Assembly: GCF_009789675.1 (NCBI RefSeq) | Contig: NZ_CP046915.1 | Span: 372,001 to 436,000 of the forward strand | Length of the DNA stretch: 64,000 bases | Direction: 5' to 3' | Source: Paraburkholderia acidisoli | Lineage (GTDB): Bacteria; Pseudomonadota; Gammaproteobacteria; Burkholderiales; Burkholderiaceae | In this document: piece after piece, positions 18,206 to 26,804 of the stretch | How the letters are laid out: every line of letters starts with the position of its first letter | Position numbering within the stretch: the first letter of the stretch is position 1 | Made by a program: the position numbers and the translations under genes | The notes under the pieces: model-generated | Told to the model about the DNA's origin: nothing | What the model saw: only the letters and a program-made list of their open reading frames with translations | Databases searched by the model: none

Positions 18206-20320
18206 TTAGCCGCCGAGCGCCGGGTCGCTGAAGCTCGCGCGGCCCGTTTCCACGTGACCCGCAAGACGGCGCACGAAGGTCGGGTCGCTGTCGACGGTGA
18301 CCGTCAGGTCGTACCAGCCGTAGGCGTTGCGCAGGTCGAGGTAGAGCGACTCCGTGTCGCCGCCGCGCACGCTATGCGTGATTTTCGTCGACGGATCGTA
18401 GGCGTTCACGATGGTGAACTGGCAACGCGCGCCGCCCGGATTTTCGAGCCGCAATTGCAGGTTGCCGTTCGCCACGTCGTAGCCTTCGACCACTTCGGGG
18501 CGCGCCGTGGCCTTGCCGCCGAACCAGCTGCCCTGTTGCACCTGCGTACCCGCGAAGCGGCGCAGGAAGCCGTTCGGACCGTGCACGCTGAAATCGTATG
18601 CGCCCGTGGCGGGAATCGTCAGCGTGTCCTGCAGATGCTTGCCTGCCTCCACCGTGTAGGTGCGCGGCGCATCGGTGCTGTCTGCCGTGTAGACGAGGAA
18701 CACGGCGCCCGCGCGGCCCGAATTCACGAAGCGCATGCCGCCCGCATGGTGACCGCTCGCGTCGAAGCGCACGAACAGCTCGTACGGCAGCGCACGCGCG
18801 TGACGCACGCCGCTCTCCTGCTTCGGCACGCTGCCCACAGCGGGCGGCAGCGGCACGTAGTCGGGGTGACGCACGCTGTCGGGCGGCGCGTAGCCCGCCG
18901 TCGAGGGCAGCGTGGGCAGCGCGGCATTGGGCGTGGAGAAGTCGAACGCCGTGGTGAGGTCGCCGCACACCGCGCGACGCCAAGGCGTGATGTTCGGCTC
19001 CCGCAAATCGTGGCCCGCGCCGAAGCGTTTTTCGATGAAGCGGATCACCGAGGTGTGATCGAAGGTCTGCGAGCATACCCAGCCGCCACGCGACCACGGC
19101 GAGACCACGAGCATCGGCACGCGCGGCCCGAGGCCGTAAGGCCCCGCCGCATACGTGCTGCTGCCCGGGAAGATTTCGTTGGCGGTGGAGACCGTGGAGA
19201 GACCGTTCGCGCTCGAAGCCGGCGGGAACGGCGGCGCGATGTGATCGAAGAAGCCGTCGTTCTCGTCGTAGTTCACGAGCAGCACGGTCTTGCTCCACAG
19301 GTCCGGGTTCGACGTGAGGATCTGCAGGACCTGATCGACATACCACGCGCCATAGTTCGCGGGCCAGTTTGGATGCTCCGAATACGCTTCCGGCGCGACG
19401 ATCCACGAGACCTGCGGCAGCGTGTTGTTCGCCACGTCCTGCTTCAGCACGTCGAAGTAGCCGCCGCCCGCGAGCACGTTCGTACCCGTGCGCGCGTTGT
19501 CGTAGAGCGGGTTGCCCGGCTGCGCGTTCTGATACTGATGGAAGTAGAGCAGCGAGTTGTCGCCGTAATTGCCGATATACGGGTTGTCGCCGGTCCAGCC
19601 CCACGAGCCCTTCGCGTCGAGGCCCTCGCCCACGTCCTGATAGATCTTCCAGGAGATGCCCGCGTTTTGCAGGACTTCCGGATAGGTGGACCAGCCGTAG
19701 CCGGCCTCGGCGTTGTCGACCACGGGGCCGCCGCCGCTGCCGTCGTTGCCCACCCAGCCCGTCCACATGTAGTAGCGGTTCGGGTCCGTCGAGGTCAGCG
19801 TCGAGCAGTGGTAGGCGTCGCAGATCGTGAAGGCGTCGGCGAGCTGGTAGTGGAACGGGATGTCGTCGCGCGTGAGGTACGCCATCGTCGTCGTGCCTTT
19901 CGAGGGCACCCACTGGTCGTAGCGGCCGCCGTTCCACGCGGCGTGCGTGGTGGGCCAGTCGTGCGGCAGATCCTGGATGAACTGCAGGCCGAGATTGGCC
20001 GCCGTGGGATGGAACGGCAGCACTTCGCCGAGCCCGGCCGCGAGCGGCTGGTTCCACACCGGCTTGCCGTTGGGCAGATTGATCGTGCGCGTGTCGCCAA
20101 AACCGCGCACGCCGCGCAGCGTGCCGAAATAATGATCGAACGAGCGGTTTTCCTGCATGAGGATGACGATGTGCTCGACGTCGCGAATGCTGCCCGTGCG
20201 ATTGTTCGCCGGAATCGCGAGCGCGTTGCGGATGCCTTGCGGCAGCATCGTCAGGGCGGTGGCCGAACCGGCGCTCATCGCGGCGGCGCGGAGAAAGTCA
20301 CGGCGGCTTCTCGAATTCAT
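18206..20320 (-). CDS. Phosphocholine-type phospholipase C, Tat-exported
   Basis: A 704-residue secreted phospholipase C of the phosphoesterase family found in Pseudomonas and Burkholderia (PlcH/PlcN group). It hydrolyses phosphatidylcholine or sphingomyelin headgroups outside the cytoplasm. The N-terminus has a Tat signal, SRRDFLRAAAMSAG, followed by a hydrophobic stretch. The catalytic-domain opening 'VEHIVILMQENRSFDHYFG' is present, with 'NYDENDGFFDHIAPP' further on; two beta-rich C-terminal domains follow from about residue 510. AAGGAAA precedes the ATG. It has its own terminator. The lipoprotein-like gene upstream may be cotranscribed. Substrate preference (PlcH versus PlcN) cannot be told from sequence alone. 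Confidence 0.92.
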   Translation of the reverse strand: MNSRSRRDFLRAAAMSAGSATALTMLPQGIRNALAIPANNRTGSIRDVEHIVILMQENRSFDHYFGTLRGVRGFGDTRTINLPNGKPVWNQPLAAGLGEVLPFHPTAANLGLQFIQDLPHDWPTTHAAWNGGRYDQWVPSKGTTTMAYLTRDDIPFHYQLADAFTICDAYHCSTLTSTDPNRYYMWTGWVGNDGSGGGPVVDNAEAGYGWSTYPEVLQNAGISWKIYQDVGEGLDAKGSWGWTGDNPYIGNYGDNSLLYFHQYQNAQPGNPLYDNARTGTNVLAGGGYFDVLKQDVANNTLPQVSWIVAPEAYSEHPNWPANYGAWYVDQVLQILTSNPDLWSKTVLLVNYDENDGFFDHIAPPFPPASSANGLSTVSTANEIFPGSSTYAAGPYGLGPRVPMLVVSPWSRGGWVCSQTFDHTSVIRFIEKRFGAGHDLREPNITPWRRAVCGDLTTAFDFSTPNAALPTLPSTAGYAPPDSVRHPDYVPLPPAVGSVPKQESGVRHARALPYELFVRFDASGHHAGGMRFVNSGRAGAVFLVYTADSTDAPRTYTVEAGKHLQDTLTIPATGAYDFSVHGPNGFLRRFAGTQVQQGSWFGGKATARPEVVEGYDVANGNLQLRLENPGGARCQFTIVNAYDPSTKITHSVRGGDTESLYLDLRNAYGWYDLTVTVDSDPTFVRRLAGHVETGRASFSDPALGG

Positions 20321-20429
20321 ATTGTGGTTTCCTTCTTCGGTTGAGAAATGCGCGCGCGGTGCGCCCTCGCCGCCCGTCGTGCTGACGACGTTCGGACGGC
20401 GAGCGGCAAAGGCCGCGCGGCCGGTTACG

Positions 20430-20960
20430 TCATTCGGCGGTGTGAATCTCGGGTGGTGCGAGCGGCGCGTTCTGCGCCGTTTGTGCGTCTTGCGCGGTCT
20501 GAGCGGCGTCGGCGTTCAAGGCGTTGGCGTTGCCGGGCGCGTTGGCCCCGGCGTTCGCGGGTGCGTTGCCTTGGGTATCGATGGCGAACGGCTTCGCGGG
20601 CGAGCGCACGGTGTTCGCGGGCAAGGTCACGCCGGAGTCGGCGCTTTGGCTGCTATCGGCGAAACTGGCAGACGTGGCGCCCGGCGATGGCGCGCCGAAC
20701 GCGGCGTGCGCGCTGCCTGGCGCGGTGGTTTGGGTATCGGCGAGTTCGCGCGCGGCATTCGCGGTGAGCGCGACGCGCGCGTCGCCGGGGCGATCGCCGC
20801 AGCCCGTGATCGCACAGGTGGCGAGGGCCGTGCAGGCGCACGCGAACAGCATGAGCGCGGCGCGCCAGTGCGCGCGGGCCTGTGGCTCCAAACGTTTGCG
20901 CAGCGGTTGGCGCGGCGCGAGGCGCGATAGCTCGTGCGCCGGCGCGGATTCGACCGTCAT
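20430..20960 (-). CDS. Candidate lipoprotein, unknown function
   Basis: A 176-residue Ala-rich protein of unknown function. A hydrophobic segment at about 33-50 ends in ATCAITGC, a plausible lipobox, so the mature part would be lipid-anchored and disordered, rich in Ala, Asn, Gln and Thr. The ATG at 20960 has GGAGA 5 bases upstream, but the resulting 30-residue basic leader is long for a lipoprotein; an internal Met at the hydrophobic segment is an alternative start. It lies 109 bases upstream of the phospholipase on the same strand, so coexpression is possible. Confidence 0.55.
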   Translation of the reverse strand: MTVESAPAHELSRLAPRQPLRKRLEPQARAHWRAALMLFACACTALATCAITGCGDRPGDARVALTANAARELADTQTTAPGSAHAAFGAPSPGATSASFADSSQSADSGVTLPANTVRSPAKPFAIDTQGNAPANAGANAPGNANALNADAAQTAQDAQTAQNAPLAPPEIHTAE

Positions 20961-21360
20961 CGAAGTCTCCGTCCAGATAGGGGCAAGATAGAGGCACAAC
21001 AACGGCTCGAGGAGGCGGCCCGAGCTGCGCTCGCCACGCCATGCAAAAGCACGGCGGCGGCTGAGCGACGGCCCAGCATAGCGAGGCCGCTTTTAAGTTT
21101 TGTGACGGCGAGAACGTTTTCGTGGCCGCCTTCGCGGCACTTCGCAGGATTTCGCAGCCCTTCGCGGCACGGCTTTCATCCACATTACATGTCGATCGCC
21201 GCCCGGCGCGCGCGAGGTGCCCTGCTACACTGGCGCGATCGCTTCGGGCGCCCGTGCGCGAGGCCCGGCCTGCCTGCCCTGGCGTACGGGCCGGCTGCGC
21301 GTCTCGCGCGCGCGGCGCGGCATCTCGCCCGGCTTGCCTCCGCTCAACCGTCTTTCCCGC
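20961..21360. other. Divergent intergenic region, no gene seen
   Basis: This gap separates the leftward lipoprotein candidate and the rightward zapE gene and should contain both promoters. An 11-base direct repeat CTTCGCGGCAC occurs at 21130 and 21160. The zapE frame is open back to about 21217, so a longer N-terminus is not excluded, but no similarity supports it. Confidence 0.35.
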
Positions 21361-22389
21361 ATGTTCGACGCTTCCACCATCGACCGCGCGCTGGCCGCGA
21401 AACACATCGTCGCCGACGCCAGCCAGCGGCGCGCCATCGCCGCGCTCGACGCGCTGCTCAACGGCACCGGCCCGCAAGGCGTGCAAGGTGTGTATTGCCA
21501 CGGGCTGCCGGGGCGCGGCAAGAGTCTCGTCGTCGACACCCTGTTCGCGCTCGCGCCGTGCACGAAGCGCCGCCTCCATTTCCACGCGTTCATGCGCGAC
21601 GTGAACCGCCGCGTGGTGCAGGCGCCGCCCAGCGAAGACCGTCTCGGCGATGTCGCGCGCGCGTGGCTCGACGGCATCGAGCTGCTCTGCTTCGACGAAT
21701 TCCACGTGCACGATATCGCCGACGCGTTCCTGATCGGCCGCTTCCTCGAAACGGCGCTGGCGCTCGGCACACGCATCGTGCTCACCTCGAACTACCGGCC
21801 GCAGGACTTGCTGCCCGACCCCGAGTTTCACGCGCGCTTCGAGCCGACCATCGCGCTGATCGAGCAGCACTTCGCCGTGATCGCCTTCGACGGCGCGCGC
21901 GACTACCGGCAGCACGGCGAACGCGCCGCCGAGCCACGTTTTTTCGCGCCGCTCGACGGCACGCGCGAGGCGCTCTGGGCGATCTATCGCGCGCACGAAA
22001 CCCAGGCCGCCGTGCATCCGGCCACGGTGGAAGTGGCGGGACGCCTGCTGCCCGTGACGGCGGCGGGCAAGCACCTGCTCTGGGCCGATTTCGAGGCGTT
22101 GTGCGGCGCGCAGCGCTCGCATCTGGACTTTCTCGCGATCGCCGAGCGCTGGCAGGGCGTGATCGTCGACAGCCTCGACACGGCGCAGCTCGCGCGCCGC
22201 GACGTGCTGCAGCGTTTCGTGTGGCTCGTCGACATTCTTTACGAGCACCGGCGCGCGCTTTACATTGCCGCCGACAAACCAGTGCGCGCGGCGCTCGAAG
22301 GCCTGGAGGGCGCGCACGACGTCTCGCGCACCACCAGCCGTCTCGCGGAAATGCAGTCGCGCGACTACGCGCTGGCAACGGGGCACTGA
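21361..22389 (+). CDS. zapE: ZapE/AFG1-family cell division ATPase
   Basis: A 342-residue P-loop ATPase of the AFG1/LACE1 family; in E. coli ZapE destabilises FtsZ polymers and helps late division. Walker A is HGLPGRGKS near residue 46 and Walker B is LLCFDEFHVHDIADAF, the family hallmark; SNYRPQDLLPD and RFEPTIALIEQHF also match. Length is slightly below E. coli ZapE. A burkholderial genome usually also carries another AFG1-type copy elsewhere, so this may be a paralogue. The following gene starts 5 bases after the stop, which implies coupling. Confidence 0.85.
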   Translation: MFDASTIDRALAAKHIVADASQRRAIAALDALLNGTGPQGVQGVYCHGLPGRGKSLVVDTLFALAPCTKRRLHFHAFMRDVNRRVVQAPPSEDRLGDVARAWLDGIELLCFDEFHVHDIADAFLIGRFLETALALGTRIVLTSNYRPQDLLPDPEFHARFEPTIALIEQHFAVIAFDGARDYRQHGERAAEPRFFAPLDGTREALWAIYRAHETQAAVHPATVEVAGRLLPVTAAGKHLLWADFEALCGAQRSHLDFLAIAERWQGVIVDSLDTAQLARRDVLQRFVWLVDILYEHRRALYIAADKPVRAALEGLEGAHDVSRTTSRLAEMQSRDYALATGH

Positions 22390-22394
22390 ACGCG

Positions 22395-23870
22395 ATGCCG
22401 GCCGCGCCGTTGCTCGCCGCGATTTTGCGCAGCACCGCGCGGCGTTATCGGCTGCCGCCGCTCGACACGCCAACAGACGAGCAAGACGCGCACGACACGC
22501 GGCCCACCCGCAGCGCACCGCCCGCCACCGTACTGGCGATAGCGATCGAGCACGCGCGCCGCGCGCTCGCACGCAACGAGGCGCCGGGCCCGCATCTCGA
22601 ACGAACCTGGGTTGCCGCGCTCGCGGCGCTGATTCGCGAAGCCCTGCGCGACGACACCGTGTTTCAGGCGATGCTGCTGCGTCATCGCGACGTGCGGGTG
22701 CGCGAATACGCGTCGCTTTCCGCGCATGCCGAGCAGGACCGCCGTTCGATCTACGCGAACGTGAACGCGATCGCGCATCCCGCGCGGCTGGCGCGCATCG
22801 CCGATACCGCGCAACGCGAGGCGCTCGCCCAGGTGCAGGCGAGCGCGTCAGCGATGGCGTGGCCCGCCTTGCACGCCGCCGCGCGCGCCCTGTTCGCGCT
22901 GCCCGACCTCGCGCACGAGAGCGAGTTGCAACGCGGCCTCGCGCGCCTCGTCGACAATCCCGCGCTGCCCCGCCTGCAACGCCTGAACACGCTCGCCACC
23001 CACGCGGCCGTGCAGCAGTACGAAGCACTCTGGGACCGCCAGGGACCGCGCCCCGGCAGCGCCGACGCCATGGCGCAAGGCTCCGCTTCGCAGCAGCGCG
23101 GCGCGGCCGTGGAGGCGCTGGCCGCGCAGGCGCTGAGCGCATTGGCGGCGCGGCTCGACGCGGCGGAAGGCGAGCGCGGGCGCTACCGCGTGGTCACGTC
23201 GATGCGCGTGCCGGCCGCGATTCCCGCCAGCGCCGAGCGCGCGAAAAGCGAATGGGACGCGGTGCTGCTACGGCGCGCCGATACGTCCGATACGTCCGAT
23301 ACGTCCGATACGCATCGTGCCGGCGAGGCCGCCGGCGTGTGGGACGTGTGCCTGCTCGTTGAGGCGAAAGCCTCCATCGACGCCGCGACGACCGATTTCC
23401 CGCGACTGCTGCGTGGCCTGCGCCTGCTCGCGCACGCCCGCGCGCACGAGACCTATGCGTTCGACACGCGGCAAGGCGCCGTGCGCCTGAACGGCGCCGC
23501 GCTCCACGCACTGTCCACCGGCGAGGCCGCCGTACGCGACACCGTGCTCTATTGCTCCGACGCGGCCGCCGTACGCGACACCGTGCTCTATTGCTCCGAC
23601 GCGGCCGCCGAAACCGCGCCGCGCCTGCTCGGCGCAGCGAGCCGCATGCAGTTGCTCTCGGCGCCCGCGAGCCTCGCGTTCGCGAGCGCCATCGCCGAGG
23701 GCCGCACGCCCGACACCGCGCTGCTCCACGACGTGTGGCGCGACCTGCTCGCTTCGCCGCGCTGGGCCACGGTGCGCGATCAATATCCCATGCTCGACCG
23801 CGTGCGCGGCCTGATGGTCCATGCCGACGATCTCGCGGCCGCGGCCGCCGAGACCATGCCGGAAGCCTGA
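22395..23870 (+). CDS. Unknown protein coupled to zapE, with recent internal duplications
   Basis: A 491-residue soluble protein I do not recognise. It is alpha-helical and Ala/Arg-rich, with no signal peptide or membrane segment. A central region, 'KSEWDAVLLRR...VWDVCLLVEAKAS', resembles the beta-strand core of restriction-endonuclease-like nucleases (D, then E-A-K), but that is only a suggestion. Two in-frame tandem duplications are listed separately. The start is ATG at 22395, 5 bases after zapE; the open frame continues upstream through zapE in another frame and is not meaningful there. The coupling suggests a shared process with the ATPase. Confidence 0.72.
   Translation: MPAAPLLAAILRSTARRYRLPPLDTPTDEQDAHDTRPTRSAPPATVLAIAIEHARRALARNEAPGPHLERTWVAALAALIREALRDDTVFQAMLLRHRDVRVREYASLSAHAEQDRRSIYANVNAIAHPARLARIADTAQREALAQVQASASAMAWPALHAAARALFALPDLAHESELQRGLARLVDNPALPRLQRLNTLATHAAVQQYEALWDRQGPRPGSADAMAQGSASQQRGAAVEALAAQALSALAARLDAAEGERGRYRVVTSMRVPAAIPASAERAKSEWDAVLLRRADTSDTSDTSDTHRAGEAAGVWDVCLLVEAKASIDAATTDFPRLLRGLRLLAHARAHETYAFDTRQGAVRLNGAALHALSTGEAAVRDTVLYCSDAAAVRDTVLYCSDAAAETAPRLLGAASRMQLLSAPASLAFASAIAEGRTPDTALLHDVWRDLLASPRWATVRDQYPMLDRVRGLMVHADDLAAAAAETMPEA
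23280..23312 (+). repeat. 9-base tandem repeat inside the zapE-coupled gene
   Basis: GATACGTCC occurs three times in register with a partial fourth copy, encoding a run of Asp-Thr-Ser. It keeps frame and adds three residues per unit, so copy number could vary by slippage without breaking the gene. Confidence 0.9.
23525..23610 (+). repeat. 39-base tandem duplication inside the zapE-coupled gene
   Basis: The sequence repeats with no mismatch at an offset of 39 bases, over 47 bases of identity. It duplicates 13 codons (AVRDTVLYCSDAA twice) without frame loss. Perfect identity implies a recent event. Confidence 0.93.
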
Positions 23871-23901
23871 GGGAAGCCTGAGGAAGGCCGATCCGCGCCA
23901 C

Positions 23902-23920
23902 TATTCTCGTAACGAGAATA
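23902..23920. promoter_or_regulatory. Perfect 19-base palindrome upstream of the glutathione transferase gene
   Basis: TATTCTCGT-A-ACGAGAATA forms a perfect 9-1-9 palindrome. A third half-site ATTCTCG lies at 23925-23931, 22 bases (two helical turns) after the first. It is about 100 bases before the glutathione transferase start, a good position for a regulator site. The binding protein is unknown; the LysR protein at 26805 is one candidate. Confidence 0.65.
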
Positions 23921-24020
23921 ATCAATTCTCGCCGCGGCGGATTCTATGCGGCGCCCGCGCTTCTTACACTGCGTACTCGAGTGACGGGGCCGTCCCGTCG
24001 CGTGAACCGAGGACACCATC

Positions 24021-24638
24021 ATGAAGCTCTATCACTTCCCGCTTTCCGGCCATTCGCATCGCGCCCGGCTGTTCCTTTCGCTGCTCGGCATGCAGCACGA
24101 ACTGGTCGAAGTCGACTTGCGCGCGGCCGAGCACAAGTCGCCCGAATTCCTCGAACTCAACGCGTTCGGCCAGGTGCCCGTGCTCGTGGACGGCGACACC
24201 GCCATTGCCGACTCGAACGCGATCCTCGTCTACCTCGCGCGCAAATCCGGCAACGCGAGCTGGCTGCCGCAAGCGCCCGAGCACGAAGCCGTCGTGCAGC
24301 GCTGGCTTTCCGTGGCCGCGGGCGAGATCGCGTACGGGCCCGCCGCCGCGCGCCTGATCAACGTGTTCGGCGCGAAGTTCAACGCGGAGGAAGTGATCGC
24401 CCGCGCGCACCGCGTGCTGAAACTGATCGACGACACGCTCGCGCAACACGACTTCGTCACGGCCGCGCATCCCACCATCGCCGATGTCGCGCTCTATAGC
24501 TATATCGCCCGCGCGCCCGAAGGCAACGTCGATCTCTCGTACTACCCGCAGGTCCAGGCATGGCTGCGCCGCATGGAAGCGCTGCCCGGTTTCGTCGAGT
24601 TCGTGAAGACGCCCGTGGGTCTCGCCGCCCACGCCTGA
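24021..24638 (+). CDS. Glutathione S-transferase family protein
   Basis: A 205-residue GST with an N-terminal thioredoxin fold and an all-helical C-terminal domain. The opening [20 protein letters not shown] carries the Ser in the usual activating position, [14 protein letters not shown] has the cis-Pro and [10 protein letters not shown] the glutathione-binding Asp-Ser. It conjugates or isomerises electrophiles with glutathione; substrate unknown. It leads a probable three-gene unit: the flavin/iron-sulphur fusion starts 41 bases later and a LysR regulator follows. Confidence 0.9.
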   Translation: MKLYHFPLSGHSHRARLFLSLLGMQHELVEVDLRAAEHKSPEFLELNAFGQVPVLVDGDTAIADSNAILVYLARKSGNASWLPQAPEHEAVVQRWLSVAAGEIAYGPAAARLINVFGAKFNAEEVIARAHRVLKLIDDTLAQHDFVTAAHPTIADVALYSYIARAPEGNVDLSYYPQVQAWLRRMEALPGFVEFVKTPVGLAAHA

Positions 24639-24679
24639 TCTCGCCGCTCGCCGCCCGCCCCGCTCGCAAGGACATTATT

Positions 24680-26758
24680 ATGGATGCCGAATCGATTCAA
24701 ACCGGCTCGCCGTGGCATGCGGGCGAACTCGCGCTGCAAACGCAGGCGGGTGTGGTGGAAAAGATGAGCAGCGTCGGGCGGCGCGTGATACGCGACTATC
24801 TGCCCGAGCAGCACCGGGCGTTCTACGCGCAACTGCCCTTTATCGCCGTCGGCGCCGTGGCGCGGGATGGCGACGTGTGGGCCACCTTCGCGTGCGGGCG
24901 GCCGGGCTTCATCGCCTCCCCCAGCACGAAACATCTGCATCTGGCGGCGCGATTCGATCCGCACGATCCGGCCGCCAGCGGAATTGCCGAAGGCGCGGCC
25001 ATCGGTCTGCTCGGCATCGAGTTGCACACGCGCCGCCGCAATCGCATGAACGGCACGATCCGCCATGCAACGCCGGACGGTTTGGATATCGAAGTGGGCC
25101 AGAGCTTCGGCAATTGCCCGCAATATATCCAGTTGCGCGATTTCGATTTCGCGCGCGAACCGCAGACGTTTTCCGCCATCGCGCCCGAGGCATCGAACGC
25201 GCTGGACGAACGCGCGCGCACGCTGATCGCACACGCCGACACGTTTTTCGTGGCCTCATATGCCGACGAAGCCGCGCGCCGCCAGGTGGACGTCTCGCAT
25301 CGCGGCGGCAAGACCGGCTTCGTGCGCATCAACGCCGACGGCACACTCACGGTTCCCGAGTTCGCGGGCAATCTGTTCTTCGCCACGCTCGGCAACTTTC
25401 TGCTCAATCCGCGTGCGGGTCTCGCGTTCGTCGACTTCCGCACCGGCGACGTGCTGCAAATGACGGGCGACGCGCGCGTCGATCTGGAATCGGCGGAAAT
25501 TGCCGCATTTCAGGGCGCGGAACGGTTGTGGCACTTCACGCCGCGCCGCGTGATCTGGCGCGCCGAGGCGCTGCCGCTGCGCTGGTCGTTCCAGACCGAA
25601 GGCTGGTCGCCGAACGCGCTCATGACGGGAAGCTGGGACGAAGCACAAAGCCGCCTCAAGGCCGCCGCATTGGCGAACGCGTGGCGGCCGTTCCGCATCG
25701 CCAGGATCGTCGACGAAAGCACGCAGATCCGCTCGTTCCATCTCGAACCCGCCGACGGCGCCGGTTTCATCGCGCACGCGGCCGGCCAGCACTTGCCGAT
25801 ACGCGTGACGCTGCCCGGCAACGACCAACCCGTGCTGCGCCACTACACGCTCTCGACCGCGCCATCGGACCGTTTCTATCGCATCAGCGTGAAGCGCGAG
25901 GGCGCGGTGTCGTCGTATCTGCACACATTGGCGGTGGGCGGCACGATCGAGGCGCGCGCCCCCGCCGGGCAATTCACGCTCGACGCGCTCGCGAAGCGCC
26001 CCGCCGTGCTGCTCGCCGCGGGCGTGGGCATCACGCCCATGCTCGCCATGCTGCGCCATATCGTGTACGAAGGCCTGCGCAAGCGCGCGGTGCGGCCCAC
26101 GTGGTTGTTGCAGTCTGCCCGCACGTTGCGGGAGCGCGCTTTCGCCGACGAAATCGCGCAACTCCAGCAGGCGGCCAACGGCGCGGTTCGCGTGGTGCGG
26201 GTCTTGTCCGACACGAGCGCTGCCGCCGAATCTCAGGATTACGAATCAACCGGCCGTATCGACCTAGCCTTGTTGCGCAACACGCTACCCTTCGACGATT
26301 ACGACTTCTATCTCTGCGGGCCGGCAGGGTTCATGCAATCGATTTACGACGGCCTGCGCGACCTCAACATCGCCGACGAACGCATTCATGCCGAAGCGTT
26401 CGGCCCTTCGGGACTCGAGCGCCGCCGCGACCCCGCCACCGCCAGCAGCCCACCGCCACGCGTGGCCGCGAGCGCACCGGTGCCCGTCGTCTTCACGAAA
26501 ACGGCGAAGGAAGCGCGCTGGCACCCGCAAAGCGGCACGCTGCTCGAACTCGCGGAAGCGCGCGGCCTCACGCCCGAATTCGGCTGCCGCAGCGGGGGTT
26601 GCGGAAGTTGCCGCACGCGCATCGTGGCGGGCGCGGTGGCGTACCCCACGCCGCCGGCGTTCGCCGTGCCCGAGAACGAAGCGCTGATCTGCTGCGCCGT
26701 GCCCGCACAAGCCGAAGCGGGTGGCGAGGGTGGCGGGCGTTTGATGCTCGACCTGTAA
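24680..26758 (+). CDS. PNPOx-like / ferredoxin reductase / 2Fe-2S ferredoxin fusion
   Basis: A 692-residue three-part redox protein. Residues about 40-200 form a pyridoxamine-phosphate-oxidase-like flavin split barrel. The middle carries a ferredoxin-NADP reductase module with RHYTLSTAP (FAD site) and AAGVGITPMLAM (nucleotide site). The C-terminus is a plant-type 2Fe-2S domain with CRSGGCGSC and a further Cys in LICCAVP. Electrons would pass from NAD(P)H through FAD and the cluster, perhaps to the split-barrel flavin. The physiological substrate is unknown. AAGGA lies upstream of the ATG at 24680. Position after a GST suggests a detoxification role (inference). Confidence 0.88.
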   Translation: MDAESIQTGSPWHAGELALQTQAGVVEKMSSVGRRVIRDYLPEQHRAFYAQLPFIAVGAVARDGDVWATFACGRPGFIASPSTKHLHLAARFDPHDPAASGIAEGAAIGLLGIELHTRRRNRMNGTIRHATPDGLDIEVGQSFGNCPQYIQLRDFDFAREPQTFSAIAPEASNALDERARTLIAHADTFFVASYADEAARRQVDVSHRGGKTGFVRINADGTLTVPEFAGNLFFATLGNFLLNPRAGLAFVDFRTGDVLQMTGDARVDLESAEIAAFQGAERLWHFTPRRVIWRAEALPLRWSFQTEGWSPNALMTGSWDEAQSRLKAAALANAWRPFRIARIVDESTQIRSFHLEPADGAGFIAHAAGQHLPIRVTLPGNDQPVLRHYTLSTAPSDRFYRISVKREGAVSSYLHTLAVGGTIEARAPAGQFTLDALAKRPAVLLAAGVGITPMLAMLRHIVYEGLRKRAVRPTWLLQSARTLRERAFADEIAQLQQAANGAVRVVRVLSDTSAAAESQDYESTGRIDLALLRNTLPFDDYDFYLCGPAGFMQSIYDGLRDLNIADERIHAEAFGPSGLERRRDPATASSPPPRVAASAPVPVVFTKTAKEARWHPQSGTLLELAEARGLTPEFGCRSGGCGSCRTRIVAGAVAYPTPPAFAVPENEALICCAVPAQAEAGGEGGGRLMLDL

Positions 26759-26804
26759 GCGCGCGTGCCACGGCACGCCGAACGCCGATGCTACTATTCG
26801 ACCC

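Noticed and set aside
23280..23610. CRISPR-like repeat array
   Set aside because: Units are in frame within a coding gene, with no spacers and no cas genes in the window.
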